Shown here in pieces: positions 12,321 through 24,200 of a stretch of 64,000 nucleotides of DNA. Source of the stretch: Vanilla planifolia (taxonomy: Eukaryota; Streptophyta; Magnoliopsida; Asparagales; Orchidaceae). Within the stretch, counting starts at the first letter, position 1; every line of letters starts with the position of its first letter. The notes under the pieces were generated by a model. It was given only the letters and a program-made list of their open reading frames with translations, did no database searches and was not told where the DNA came from. The position numbers and the translations under genes are program-made. The stretch spans positions 7,266,626-7,330,625 of the forward strand of contig CM043875.1 in the NCBI GenBank assembly GCA_023846275.1, read 5' to 3'.

Positions 12321-13748
12321 TTAACATCCTTCACCTCGATCGCCGCCGGCGATCTCCCCTTGCATCGCTCCTTCTCTCTTGCTCACGTTACGCATCCGTA
12401 TGAGACCATACAGCTTTCTCCACTCTCTCAAGGTAGCATCCTTCCCGAACCCGATAAAACCGCCTCCACCAATCCCCACAACCTCCGTCATCTCTGCTGT
12501 GGCAGCAGAGGAGCGTTTCGTCTCCGGAGATGGGCGATGCAGCGCGTTTATCACAGACTTGAGAGCCCGGCTCGGTGAGAACCGGTTGGCGAGCATGATC
12601 TCCCCGACCTCCGCCTGGCTGAGCCTTCCTCCGCTCTGAAATCCCTCTTCCACTTGCGCGTATAGCTTGTGGTCCTTAAGACCTAGGTAATGGCAAGCTA
12701 GCGTCTTGAAGCCCGCGAAGTCGCAGAGCGGGAAGTGGATGTGGACGTCGATCCTCCCAGGTCGGAGCACCGCCGGGTCTAGCCCGAGCGTCTCCTTCTC
12801 CCCACTCGCCGTGAACACCATTACCCTCCCCTCTCCACAGCAGGAGAGCACCCCGTCCATGAAACAGAGCAGCCCTGTTATGTCACCTCCAGCGGCAATG
12901 TAGCGGTCGATGTGCTCCACTAGGATGATCGACCGGGGGGTTGTGTCCAGGAGGAGGGAACGGAGGTCGGCCGTGTTCGAGACGCGGGAGAGGTCGAGGT
13001 CATAGATGTCGTAACAGAGGAAGCGAGCCATGGCGGCAACGAAGGTGGATTTTCCTGTTCCAGGGGGACCGTACAGAAGGTAGCTCCTCTTCCACAGCCG
13101 GCCGAGCCGAGCGTAGTAGGCACGACCCTTGAGGAACTGCTCTAGATCGGACCGAACCCGACCCATCAGCTCCGTGTCCATCACGACCTTATCGAAGTTC
13201 GCTGGATGCGTCATCGCCATGGACCTCCACCGCAGCCGACCGGCGTTGGTATAAAGCTTTGTCTCTTTTCTTCGCAGCTCCATATCGTCGGCGACGGCCT
13301 CTACGTGCTGGAGGTAGGGACGTAGGACACGGTGGCGGTCGTGGCGGCGGAGGCAGAGCAGGAGGGCATCGCCCGAGGAGTGCGGGAGCAGAGTCCAGGA
13401 GAGGCGGGCGCCATGGAAGGAGTCGCGGACAGTTTGGCCGGGGGAGAGCTGGAGGGAAAAGTCGTTGGCTCGGAGAGGAGACGAAAAGAGGGAGGCGTTG
13501 TCAGAGTCCTCGGCGGCGTGGAGGGAGGAAAGGTAAGCGATGGCCTTGCGGAAGAGAGGGTTGATCTCCTCCAGATGGTCGTCGTTGCGGCGGGGTATTC
13601 GGAAGGTTTGGTGGGAGTGGGTGAGATCGTCGGCACGGCGCCAGAGGAGGACGAGGAGATGGAGGAGGGAGGGTAGGGAAAGGAAGGTGCGGAGGAGTAA
13701 GAGGAGACAGCCAACGGCCATGACCGCCGCTGCCGGCGTTGAGAGCAT
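12321..13748 (-). CDS. AAA-ATPase, At2g46620-like (BCS1/AATP1 clade), intronless
   Basis: One exon, 475 residues, ATG at 13746-13748, TAA at 12321-12323. The N-terminus has a hydrophobic membrane anchor (about residues 9-36, AVGCLLLLLR and LLVLLW), followed by the plant AAA-associated domain (about 45-160). The AAA module has Walker A GPPGTGKST at 227-235, a Walker-B-like SIILVEHID at 273-281, a sensor-1 region VFTASGEKE at 311-319, the arginine-finger block LRPGRID at 328-334, and a C-terminal lid (RFSPSRALKSVINAL). The family anchors in ER, mitochondrial or plasma membranes and remodels proteins. Two catalytic positions are unusual: Walker B normally reads E-D and here reads E-H (His279), and the sensor-1 Asn is absent. 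ATP binding is likely; hydrolysis is uncertain. The gene is GC-rich, and the several long frames opposite it are shadows. Confidence 0.93.
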   Translation of the reverse strand: MLSTPAAAVMAVGCLLLLLRTFLSLPSLLHLLVLLWRRADDLTHSHQTFRIPRRNDDHLEEINPLFRKAIAYLSSLHAAEDSDNASLFSSPLRANDFSLQLSPGQTVRDSFHGARLSWTLLPHSSGDALLLCLRRHDRHRVLRPYLQHVEAVADDMELRRKETKLYTNAGRLRWRSMAMTHPANFDKVVMDTELMGRVRSDLEQFLKGRAYYARLGRLWKRSYLLYGPPGTGKSTFVAAMARFLCYDIYDLDLSRVSNTADLRSLLLDTTPRSIILVEHIDRYIAAGGDITGLLCFMDGVLSCCGEGRVMVFTASGEKETLGLDPAVLRPGRIDVHIHFPLCDFAGFKTLACHYLGLKDHKLYAQVEEGFQSGGRLSQAEVGEIMLANRFSPSRALKSVINALHRPSPETKRSSAATAEMTEVVGIGGGGFIGFGKDATLREWRKLYGLIRMRNVSKREGAMQGEIAGGDRGEGC

Positions 13749-14010
13749 GGGAAGGAAGAGAAAGAAACAAGAGATAGAGAGGGATTAGTTGTATTCGAAA
13801 TCAGGACCAGCTTTAATACTTAATAGGAGGAGGATTTCTGGAAATGTAAGGGGTAGAATTGAATGGCATGAAATAGCCGGTGGCTGACGGCGAAGACTGC
13901 CATTTTCCATTAGTTCCGTTTAATCGGTCAAACGTCACAACTCCATAGAAACGCAGACCAAAGTGCATTTGGTACGCTGCCGCGTCAAGGGATAATAATA
14001 ACGACGGCAA
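13749..14010 (-). promoter_or_regulatory. Promoter and 5' UTR of the AAA-ATPase gene
   Basis: Read on the minus strand, the ~45 bases before the ATG are a CT-rich leader (TCTCTATCTCTTGTTTCTTT), typical of plant 5' UTRs. A weak TATA-like TATTAAAG lies at about 13813-13820, ~65 bases upstream of the ATG. Beyond 14010 the sequence becomes AT-rich. Confidence 0.4.
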
Positions 14011-15688
14011 CTATTATTGTTTTATTAAATATTTACTATACAATTGATTTTTTTTTTTTTTTTTTTGGGAAATTAGGAGTCTCTGGACGGCAAATTGTTT
14101 TCACAAATTATTATAAAAAAAATATTATTCAAAATTTCTATGGATGATAATAGGCATCAAAAAGAGAAGTAATCTGCAAAATAAATAATTGTTTTTATTT
14201 TTAAGTGAACAAATTTATATTCAAATAATATTTTACGAAAGGCAAAATGCCCTTTTACATTAAAATTTAATACGATAAGAAGTATTTGTTGGGGAGGATT
14301 AAACAAGTTAATTAAAATGCTTGAAAAAAGTTATCAAATAATATTTTGTTCTAAATAGAGTTTCATTAAATTCCATTAAACTGTATTTTAATTTAATATA
14401 CATTAGTCATCGATATTTTGGTTTTATTGTGTGCGATTAATAATGTATTTTTGGGGAAATCCATTTTTTCTTCTTTGCGTAAACTAAGATATTAAAGTAT
14501 TGTAAGCTAATTATTGTCACTTGTTTTTTACTCAGTTAATGTGTTGTTTTATTAATTAATTATTGTTTGTAACATTTTTAATTTAATGCATTAGGCGATA
14601 GATAAAAAATTTAGAAGAACATTTTTTTTTTGTATTATGCTTTGTAATATATGATTTATTAAACTAAAATTTATTATGATCATCAAGATTATCTTTTCTC
14701 AATCTTGTATATAATAGATTTGTTAACATTATTATTGAACTAGATGAAACAACAAGCGATGAAATCAAAGATAAATAAAGTACCTAAATTATAAGACAAG
14801 TAAGCCTCTTTATGTCATATAAATGCACAACGAGCCCACAAAAAAGGTTTAGATAAGATATGCCAAATAATACCAAGTATACAAATAAAACATAATCAAA
14901 CATGTCCCTCGATTATATCTTTCAAATCTTCCATATTAACAATCCATTCCTTTACCCCCAAAAAAAGATTTTAACAAATAACCAAATATCACGTTTGGGC
15001 TAAGGGTCAAACGCCCATTTATATCTCTCAAGTCATGCTCTCATTCTGATCAAGTCCTATCTACTCACATACTTAGGATTGGCTCCTTAAGAGTAGCACC
15101 ACTCTTGGTTATCCAAACTTCCATTCTTTGGCATTTGCCTTCATCACAAAACTTAAGAAAATAATATCTTGTCCTTTTTTTTTTCTTTTCTTATTTTATT
15201 CTCCTCTTATGACCTTATAGTTATCTCTTATTTGGAGCTTTCCATTTGTCTTCTCTCTTAAATAGCTCTCCATGACATCCTCTACTCGTAATGAACTTTT
15301 ATGGTCAAGTTATTTTAAAACTCTATATGTATTTTATAACATGTAAGAATATCTTATATATATGTAGTATATAACAAAATGAAATATAATTGCACTTAAA
15401 ATCATGAATTGAATAAACTACATAAATTTTTTTAGAAGATGTATTTTGTAAAAAGGTTGCATTGACTGCAACATATGTGTGACAAGATCATACTATTATC
15501 CAAATATAACAATTTTGTTTTAATATAAGATTATTATCTTAATCTTTGATACCATTTGATATGGGACTTAAAACTTATATATAAAAAAATCAAAATGATA
15601 GTAATGTAACATTCAAATTCCATTATTGTAGAAAATAAGATAAACTAAATTTATTCTATGCTTGCAACATAAAAATTAAAAAAATCAT

Positions 15689-15773
<85 letters not shown>

Positions 15774-16046
15774 ATCACAGCAATGGACATAATATCAAAT
15801 GTCCATAACTTAATTCATTATTTTAATATTATAAACCAAACTAATGATATTAAAAAATAATCTTATCTTATTACTCTCTTAGTATCATGTGATGTGAATC
15901 CAAATTAAGACTTAGTCATCATCATAAGTTCAATAGACAATAACTAAATAATAATGTATGCAAGACAAAAGGTTTGGGTTATATTACATGCTAGGTGATG
16001 GAGGGACAAGAAAGAATGAAATCTAATAAGTCTCAACTAATCTCAA
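14011..16046. other. AT-rich spacer, probable decayed repeats
   Basis: No gene recognised. 14820-15240 is a little richer in C and could be a transposon relic, but no protein motif could be read. It contains the long (TA)n tract at 15694-15769. Confidence 0.5.
15694..15769. repeat. (TA)38 microsatellite
   Basis: Uninterrupted AT/TA dinucleotide run of about 76 bases, the longest in the window. Shorter TA runs lie at 33758-33785, 37984-38006 and 38357-38379. Confidence 0.95.
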
Positions 16047-17504
16047 ATATAAAAATTGTTAGAGAATGGGTGACAAGGACTCCTACAGTTAGATCTTGAT
16101 TAAGTTTTGATACCAAAATATTGATGATTCAAATTATAATTCAGATATTTGGGTTACAACGTAAAAAATCATTTAATCCACGTTGTGCATGCACTCACAA
16201 GGGGAAATCATAATTTTTGGAAAATATAATGTTAAACTAAACAATCATCTCTATTTTTCAATTCATAAGATATATTTATATATACAAAGAATAACCTTTA
16301 AATTAAAAGAAAAAACTATGATAATACATCTACTTAATAAAATAATAAAAAGTATGAAAATATATAAAAGAAATTAAAACTTTTAAAGGCTAATTACAAC
16401 TCACAAACATCTAAAAATACAAAATAAATAGAAAACATTTTATGTAACATACTAAAATAAGCTTAATATCATTTATTAATGTTGATTATCAATTCATATC
16501 ATCAAGAGAAACTCAACTTTAAGAATTATATTTTAAGTGAATATTTATTAAGTTCATCATTAATTTATATTTGTCCTTTTAAAAATTTAACACATTAATA
16601 AGGGAATGATCCTTCTAATATATTTGAAAACTTAAAGGATTAAAATAGCTTGTAAGGATAATATCAAATAAAATATAATAATTTAAATACTTAAATAAAA
16701 GAATATTAAAAAATTATTCATCAAATTTGTCATTAATAGAGTTTAATTTTAATTTTTTTTCATAAACCAGTCTTTTATAAAAGTAAAAAAAATTTAATAT
16801 CAAAAAAATTTCTATGAAACATATATAATAAAAAATCTAAAATATATATAATAGTATTTATATTTGTACATGATTTAAATATTATAATATTAAAATTTTT
16901 AATTATGAAAAGACATAACTCTCTAAATAAATACACGTTAATAATTTGCTACTTTCTTCAAATTTCTTTAGAGACTTAATTTTTTTCACTAAATAAGCAT
17001 ATTTAGAACTATTAGACGTAACAAAATTTCTCAATTAAATTAAGTATATAATAAAAATAATTTTTAAGATGCACATAAATAAGTATTAATATGCACATGT
17101 ACTTAAAATATTTTCAAAATTTTTAAGACTTAGATAATTGGTTAATTCTATTTTTTCAAAGTCAATATTTTTTTCTTTCTTTTCATTCTTATTAGTAATA
17201 GGTTCAATTTCTTTTAAATAAATTTTCTCATTTTTTACTTTCCTTTTATCAATAAAAGAAATAAATTTTAATTTTTTATACTCTAATTATTCTTATTATT
17301 ATTTTTTTAAAGTTTAAAATATACTTGCACTGATAATTTTTATTCTCAATCTCTCATATTTATAACAAATTTTAGACTTATTTTGAAGATTATTTCTAAA
17401 GATATTTTTAGTTGCTTAAGTTCTAGATGAAGATAATAAACTATGTTGAATAATCTTGGGTGCTTCTATAGATGAGACTAATGATTATATTTAAAATTCA
17501 TAAG

Positions 17505-17870
17505 TATCAAAGTTTGAAATCTCTCAACTAATTTAGTTATGTTTACCTTTAAGTTTTCAGGAATAACACAACTTAACTTACTTTTGATCTCTTTCCTAAT
17601 TCCTAAAATAAATATTTTGATTAATTGCTAGTTCTTATCAAGAAAATTAGTTCTAATTATTAAATATATTTAAATATTTTATCATAGTAGAATCACTTGA
17701 CTTCAATGTATATAATTATTTATGTAATTTTTTATCATGGTATCTAGAAATTATTATTGTGTTTGATAATTTTTTAATTAACAATTTTATGTACTTAGCC
17801 ATTATAGCTTATAATCTATCTAATGTTTTATTTGTAGTAATACTAGATGCATTAGTTTCATTCTTAATAT
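17505..17870 (-). pseudogene. Ty3/gypsy-type gag remnant
   Basis: Reading the minus strand and allowing stops and frame changes gives, in order, RYHDKKLHK, LYTLKSSDSTMIKYLNIFNN and ILGIRKEIKSKLSCVIPENL followed by KVNITKLVERFQTL. This follows the usual Retrotrans_gag arrangement (capsid motif, then LxxGSMTVxEYxxKF, then FxxGLRxxIRxxL). The stops are many and the sequence very AT-rich, so it is long dead. The assignment rests on pattern recognition, not alignment. Confidence 0.45.
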
Positions 17871-19595
17871 GTTTTAAAGTTTTTGTTTGGTTATATCTAA
17901 GAGATATAATAAACAAATGATATGATAAAAATATTAACACTTTTTTTATGCATTGTTTAGCTCAAATAATAATAATACACACATAATTGAATTAATTAAA
18001 TATTTTTTTTAAAAATAAATTATATTATCTTTTTTATTAAGTAATAGACTAAGAATAATAAAGAAGTGTTTCCAAGTTTATCAAATAGTTCTCTTTAAAA
18101 GTTTAATTCAAGCACCAAAACTAACAATATTTTAGTTGTGTTAAAGAAATGAAAGTAGAACACTCCCTTAGTTATTATTCATGAGTTTTAAGATATGTTT
18201 ACTCAAGTTTGTTGCTAGATTTAAAACTAGAGTAAATTTTAGTGAGTACTACATTCATAGTTTATAGATTTGCATCATAATACATTAATCATCAAATTAA
18301 GATGATTCTACTGACTGAAAAATTATACTTTAAGAAATCTAAAGTTATATCTTTTATAGACTCATTGCTTAATAAATCTTTTATATTTCTCACCCATCAT
18401 TTGAAAATAATCTTCTATTTGAACTCATAAAAATGTTATGGTAAAGGTACTAGTTAATTTGTATAAATTTTAGCCCAAAAAAATTTAGAAATCACTCTAA
18501 AAAGCTATTCAAAACTTATTCTAAAATACTTGGTTTTGTTTCAAGGCATGGTTCAATTTAGTTGGGAAAGGTCAATTTGGGTTGTTCTCGTTCTGGCAAA
18601 TTGGTTTGGCACCATGTTGGGCATATGCTATGTACGTAGTAGTTCAATGTGATGGGGCTCCTATGATTTAGGGTAGTTGACAGTTCAGTAGCTAGAACTC
18701 TCAAATCACATTACATGTTGATTCAATAAGAATTGATTTTGGTCTAGTTTATCTTAAGCATACATTAAGATTAGGGTTTCTTGATTGATCACTTATAGAA
18801 ACAAGGTGGCAACTATAGTATGGTTCATGAGTGGATTGCACACTAGTGGCTGTGATGGATGCTGTAACAGCCCTAGTTTTATCTTATATTTTTTATAGAA
18901 AGAGCTCTGTGAGACGAATCCAACGATGTTTAATTTGTAATTTTCGGAGCTCTAATGAATAAATTATGAATTTTTGAAGATTTGGGATAAATTTGTAACG
19001 TAGAGGATAGATCTGTATTTTTTAAATGTCGGCTTAGTTCAAATCCGATTGGCGGAGGATATATTTGCAAATATAAAATTTAGAAGGGGTTTTCTGCAAA
19101 AACGTGGTTCACGAACCAAGGCTTATCAGTTTCGACCGCGTTTATAAAAGGCCGACCGAGGTGCGTTTGGAAAAGCGCTTATGCGAAAAACGGCGGCGAA
19201 GAGTTACCGGAGTGCGACGGCGAGATTTCGGAGAAATATCTTAAAGAAGTTTCTGCACGCTACATTAACATCCAACGAGGATTCCGGGAGCATTGGACGC
19301 GACAGTAACGGCCGGCGAGGATTTCCGGCAAGCGACAGTGAAGGCCGGCGAAGGCTTCCGTAAGGTAAAAAAATATTTTTTTATTCGTCGTTAGGGTTAT
19401 TTAATTTTCCGGTGAGCGGGGGAGACCGAGAGGAGGAAGCCGAGCCGGATTCGGTCGATTCAGCACATGAAACAGCCGATCCAGCGCCGGCGAAAGATTT
19501 CGGCTTCGCCGGACGCGAGAGAGAGAGGGGGGACTGCGTGAACCGGTCCAGGCTTTGGACCGGGTTACGCCGTTGAATCGGATGCGGAGGCGCGT

Positions 19596-19975
19596 GGTCC
19601 AGCACGTCGAGCGCGCGGTCCAGCGCCCAGCGCGTGCGGTCCAGCACGCCCAGCGCGTGCGGTCCAGCACGCCCAGCGCGTGCGGTCCAGCACGCCCAGC
19701 GCGTGCGGTCCAGCACGCCCAGCGCGTGCGGTCCAGCACGCCCAGCGCCCGGTCCAGCGCCCAGAGCGCGCGGTCCAGCGCCCAGCGCGCGCGGTCCAGC
19801 GCCCAGCGCGCGCGGTCCAGCGCGCCGAGCGCCCGGTCCAGTGTCGCGGGCGGTCCAGCGCCTGCGTAAGCCAGATTTACTTTTTGAAAATCCGTTTGGA
19901 AAAGCTTTTAGAAAGCTTTTTCTGCGCGGGCGGTCCAGCGCCGAACGTGCGCGCGGTCCAGCGGGCGGTTCAGTG
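19596..19975. repeat. GGTCCAGC minisatellite inside the solo LTR
   Basis: GGTCCAGC recurs at 19596, 19617, 19638, 19661, 19684, 19707, 19730, 19751, 19772, 19793, 19814, 19835 and 19852, with outliers at 19932 and 19954. Spacing is 23 bases in the first half (GGTCCAGCACGCCCAGCGCG plus TGC) and 21 in the second (GGTCCAGCGCCCAGCGCG plus CGC). The 21-base unit keeps several frames open on both strands, producing Ala/Gly/Pro/Arg-rich frames that are artefacts of the repeat. Confidence 0.9.
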
Positions 19976-20499
19976 CCGCGTAAGCCCATCTTTTGGGATT
20001 AGTTTGGGGTGTGTTTGGGAAAGCTTTTAGAAAGCAGAATTTTTAACTATTTGGGAATAATTTTTAGAAAAAGCAACTTTTGGCAAATAAACATATTTTA
20101 ACTTGATTATGTTTGCACTATGGCCTTGTAGGACATCAAGAAAACCAATTAGAAGTTGACAAGAAAAATTTGGTACAACAAATCCAGGTAGAATAATTTT
20201 CTAACCCTGTGATGTAGCACGATATTATGTGTTTTTACATGCTTTTCTTACTGTTATAGAATTTTGATTGTTGCATATGTTTATGGTATAAAAAGAAAGG
20301 AATATTATGGTGTGGATTATTTATGCATTTGCATGAAAAACTGAAAAGAAAGAAATAACATGGAAAGAAAGAATATGATACAATATGCTAAAGAAAGAGA
20401 TGAAACAATATGGCATGAAAGGACTTTTGATATGACATGGATTGATGTTTGGAAAATGACAAATAAAACAATGGGATTCCCAGAGAACATTATCCTCAC

Positions 20500-20701
20500 C
20501 ACTAGGCTCAGCGTGTGGGATCGCAGGGTATCGATCTTCGGATCAGATATCTGCCTAGTGTTATGTGCTATGACTCCATGATGATTACACCAGGCTCAGC
20601 GTGTTGGATCGCAGGGTATGGTACCATACCTGCCTGGTGGCACTAGGCTCAGCGTGTTGGATCGCAGGGTATCGATCTTCGGATCAGATATCTGCCTAGT
20701 G
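20500..20701. repeat. Three tandem foldback (hairpin) repeats
   Basis: Copies at 20500-20560, 20588-20639 and 20641-20701. Each begins CACTAGGC or CACCAGGC, continues with CTCAGCGTGT-GGATCGCAGG, and closes with the matching complement GCCTAGTG or GCCTGGTG. Copies 1 and 3 carry an inner hairpin ATCGATC-TTCG-GATC; copy 2 carries a perfect GGTATGG-TA-CCATACC palindrome instead. The outer stem changes in a compensating way between copies (T-A in copies 1 and 3, C-G in copy 2). Confidence 0.88.
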
Positions 20702-21238
20702 TTATGTGCTTGGTTGGATGCCGGCTAGAGGACAGTCATTGATGATTGGATCCAGAGGATAATGCGTCAAAGGGAATTGGGCCCGGTAATAAGCACAATA
20801 TAAGGAACTTGCATTTCTTTATGACTTTCATTTGACATTATCTTATATGTATGTATGACATTCATCTTTACTGTTAATGGTATTTGTTATGCCTTTTATT
20901 TTCTTGGTTAAATATGTGGATTTATCTACTGAGATTTATAAAATCTCATTTAGTGCTTACATCACAGGTCATGAAACCACTACACCGAGAACTGGGAATG
21001 ATGCTGTTACAGGAGAGCCCTTTCCAAGAGATGTGTGAGAGGAAAATTTTAGTGTGATTAAATGTTTAAAAACATGTCTTTATATATATACTTTGGATTT
21101 TGAATTAGTGTTTGTCTTACCGTCGGGTCCCCACCTTTGGTTTGTTTATTTGTCCTCACTTAAATGCTGTATTTGGCGACTCTGATGGTAACTTTGTGAC
21201 ATAATGGTATTAGATGTCGGTGGGGGCTTGACAGATGC

Positions 21239-24200
21239 AAAATAAGAAGGTGAGAGCACCTTAGGCATGCGGAGGTCATGATTTTGTTGCATGATCTTGT
21301 TGCACATAGCTTGGGACACATGTGAAAAAAGGCGAGGTTGAATAAATGTAGTGTTGGTGTTGTGGGTTGTGGTTGCCAATGATGGTTTGAGATAGTCAAA
21401 GTTGCATAAAGCAAGAGAATGTTTTTTGAAACCAAACTTGATGGCAGCCAGAATGATTGATGATCACGTAGAAAAAAATCAAGAAATATTTTTTAATTAT
21501 TTTTTCCAAGAAACTAGATGATGATTGAATTAATCGCAAGATGCAAGCGATAATCAAAGGTGAGGAAATTGATGGAAGCCTTTTGGTTGGTGGTAGTTGT
21601 GAATTGTCACAATGGTTGGTGGACAACAAAGGAGGCTTTGATTCCAAAAAAAATCGAGTGATGTGATAAGATGTAATCCTATAAATTAGATTTCAACTCA
21701 TCTTTGATTCCAAAATTAGTAGAGAATATGTAGTAGAACTTTTTGTAGCTAGATCTCAATTAAGTTTTGATATTAAAATAATAGAGAATCAAAATTACAA
21801 TTTAGATGTTTGGATCACAATCCAAAAATTCCCTCTTTGCAACCTGAGTTGTGCATATTTGCACAAGGAGAAATCAAGGTTTCTTGAAAACACAATGTTA
21901 AGCCAACAGTCTTCTCTATTTTTTATTCCATAAACTATATTTATATATACAAAGAATAATATTTGGATTAAAAGCAAAAAAAATTATAAAAGTACTTTTA
22001 TCTAATAAAATAATAAAAAATAAATCAATATATAAAAATAACTAAAAACTAATAAGGGCTTATAAATAACTAATTACAATTCATAATCAACTAAAAATAT
22101 AAAATAAATAGGGAAAGTCATATATAATCCATTGGAATTAACTAAGTGTCATCCATTAATACAACTTATCTTGCATCATTGGGCCACGACACCTTGATGT
22201 AATAAATAATGCATGTCATCTACTTAAATTAGCTTAGTGTCAACCATTGCTGTAATAAGAACAAAATAAATAATGTATTACAATGCTTGAAGGCTTGCAC
22301 TATTCATTTTAGGGCTCTTTCATATTATGACATTGTTTCCCAACTCAACATCAAATACATACTCAGTGAACTTGAAGACAATGCAATAGTACTCTTTTAA
22401 TGTTGTGCCCCTTTAGATTGGACAACTACGTCATTCCCATTTGGTCATGGCATATTGGCAAGTTACGACACTTCTCACACTTTGTAATAGATAAGAACAT
22501 TGCCAATGCACAATTAATGTTTTGTGCTTGAGTCCAACATATTTAAATGAAATTGTATGCTATAGAATCATCAAAAATGATGCGCTTCAAATCCAGCTAT
22601 AATGCTTTCATACCTTCCCTCCCCAACTGTTCATCTAATTAAACAAAGACATCTCATTACATGGGATTGAGTTACTCAATGGAAACAAACTAAATCCTCC
22701 CACTTCATCTATAGTAGTTGAATCAAATTAAGCATGGCTCAAACAACAAATTTTATTAATCAAGAATATATAAAACTTACCTTATGTAATAAAAAAGTTG
22801 TTTCTCTTAAGTCATTTTTCTTGGATGTTCAAACCATAGTCATTTAAATACATATCAACCTTGACAAGCCTTGTTTGCTCATTTTGTATTATAAGCATGT
22901 TTTCTCAACCATATGTATGCAATAGTAACATACAAATATGTGTTCACCATCAACAACATAAAATCTAATTTAACATGCAAGTAATTAGTAAAATAATGAA
23001 TAACCAATAAAATCATGTGATTCACATCAATATCTATATCATTAGTAAGGCATATATACAACCATCAAGCATTAAACAAATGTACATATATTTGAGTAGC
23101 ATGCTTACGTGAAGTATTGTACTAGTGGTCACTTTTGATTGTAACCTTTTTTTTCTTCATCTCATAAAATTATACATATTACATTATTAGGTTACATCAA
23201 TTTACCTTACCATTTGTTTGTTTTTCACTACTTTTGTAATCTATATTACCATAATTGGATCCACTTGAACCTTAAAAATTTTATTTACATCTCCTTATCA
23301 AATTGTTTGTTGGTTCTATTGGATCATCTGACCCTCCATCTAATTTCCCTTTAGGCTCATTTTAGATCACCTGATACCTTTATTAAACAACTTGATAAGC
23401 ATCAGATGATCCATCTGACTGTCTATTCAACATTTGGCAAAAATACTAGATAATTTTTCTCAAAATTATTGGATTGTCTAATCCTTCATTAGATAAATAT
23501 TAAACCTTTTGCTATTTGATAATAACTCTCTTATAAATCTCAAAATCATTGGATTATTTAATGCTAACATTGAATCATCTAATAAAGACTCTTATCTTCT
23601 TCTTAAAGATGACCAAACTGTTTGATTTGCACTTGAAGCCTTTGGTTTCCAACCTAAATTGAATTAAAATGGAAATAATAAATTTTCTTTCAATGCAAAT
23701 CCTTTTTAATCCTTTATGAAAGCCACCCTTTGCCTTCTCAGTTTTCTTAAGGATCTTTTACTAAGCCATTCTCATGTAAGATGGAATTTTGAAAACCTAG
23801 CTTTGGCTCACAAATAATAATAAAAATACTTATGTTCTAGTAATATATCAATATAAGAACTTAATTAAGATGTTATAGGCTTAGAAGCAAAAAATTCTAA
23901 GATCATCAAGTAAATAAGAACATTCTTAAAAGCTAAGAACTTGCATAAATTGTTTAACATAAAGGATCTCAACCTACATAGGAGAGTATTTTAATGATCT
24001 ACACTAAATATAACTCAAGTTAGTGATGAAGTGACAAGATACACACAAGTAGAGTTCTTAGATTATAAACAAAATAAATTACACATTTACTTGCATAAGC
24101 CATTAAATTGGACGTGATGAGTAATCCATCCAAAAAGATGAAATAAAGAATAGTAAGGTTAAGTACTTTCCTAATGATTTAGTACTTTTGTGGTTGCTTG

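Larger units (their letters stand above)
18863..21233. mobile_element. Solo LTR of a gypsy-like retrotransposon, 2371 bp
   Basis: Starts TGTAACAGCCC and ends GGGGGCTTGACA. The ends are near inverted complements (TGTAACAGCCC against TGTCAAGCCC) and the element opens with TG and closes with CA. The 5 bases on each side are identical: GATGC at 18858-18862 and at 21234-21238. No internal region, second LTR, primer-binding site or pol gene is attached, so it is best read as a solo LTR left by recombination. It is CpG-rich in its first half, with a TATA-like TTTATAAAAGG near 19140, a GGTCCAGC minisatellite (19596-19975) and three hairpin repeats (20500-20701). Confidence 0.85.
16047..22170 (-). mobile_element. 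Old retroelement framed by ~450-bp direct repeats (candidate LTRs)
   Basis: Direct repeats at about 16047-16490 and 21716-22170 align along their length. Shared blocks include TAAGTTTTGATA, then TTTATATATACAAAGAATAA, then CTAATAAAATAATAAAAA, then ATAAAATAAATAG. A degenerate gag-like segment on the minus strand lies between them (17505-17870), and the solo LTR at 18863-21233 sits inside. The simplest reading is a decayed LTR element on the minus strand, internally deleted and then hit by another element. I could not fix TG/CA ends or a target duplication, so the boundaries are approximate and the LTR interpretation is inferred. Confidence 0.5.

Noticed and set aside
12920-13788. Long open frames on both strands across the AAA-ATPase gene
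   Set aside because: The GC-rich coding sequence leaves few stops in other frames; only the 475-residue frame has family motifs.
19381-19989. 202-residue minus-strand open frame rich in Ala, Gly, Pro, Arg, and several plus-strand frames over it
   Set aside because: It lies wholly inside a solo LTR and is kept open by the 21-bp minisatellite period; the sequence is repeat-derived.
21201-21216. TGGTATTAGA as a tRNA-Met primer-binding site, which would end an LTR at 21201
   Set aside because: The GATGC target duplication at 18858 and 21234 places the LTR end at 21233, so the motif is inside the LTR.
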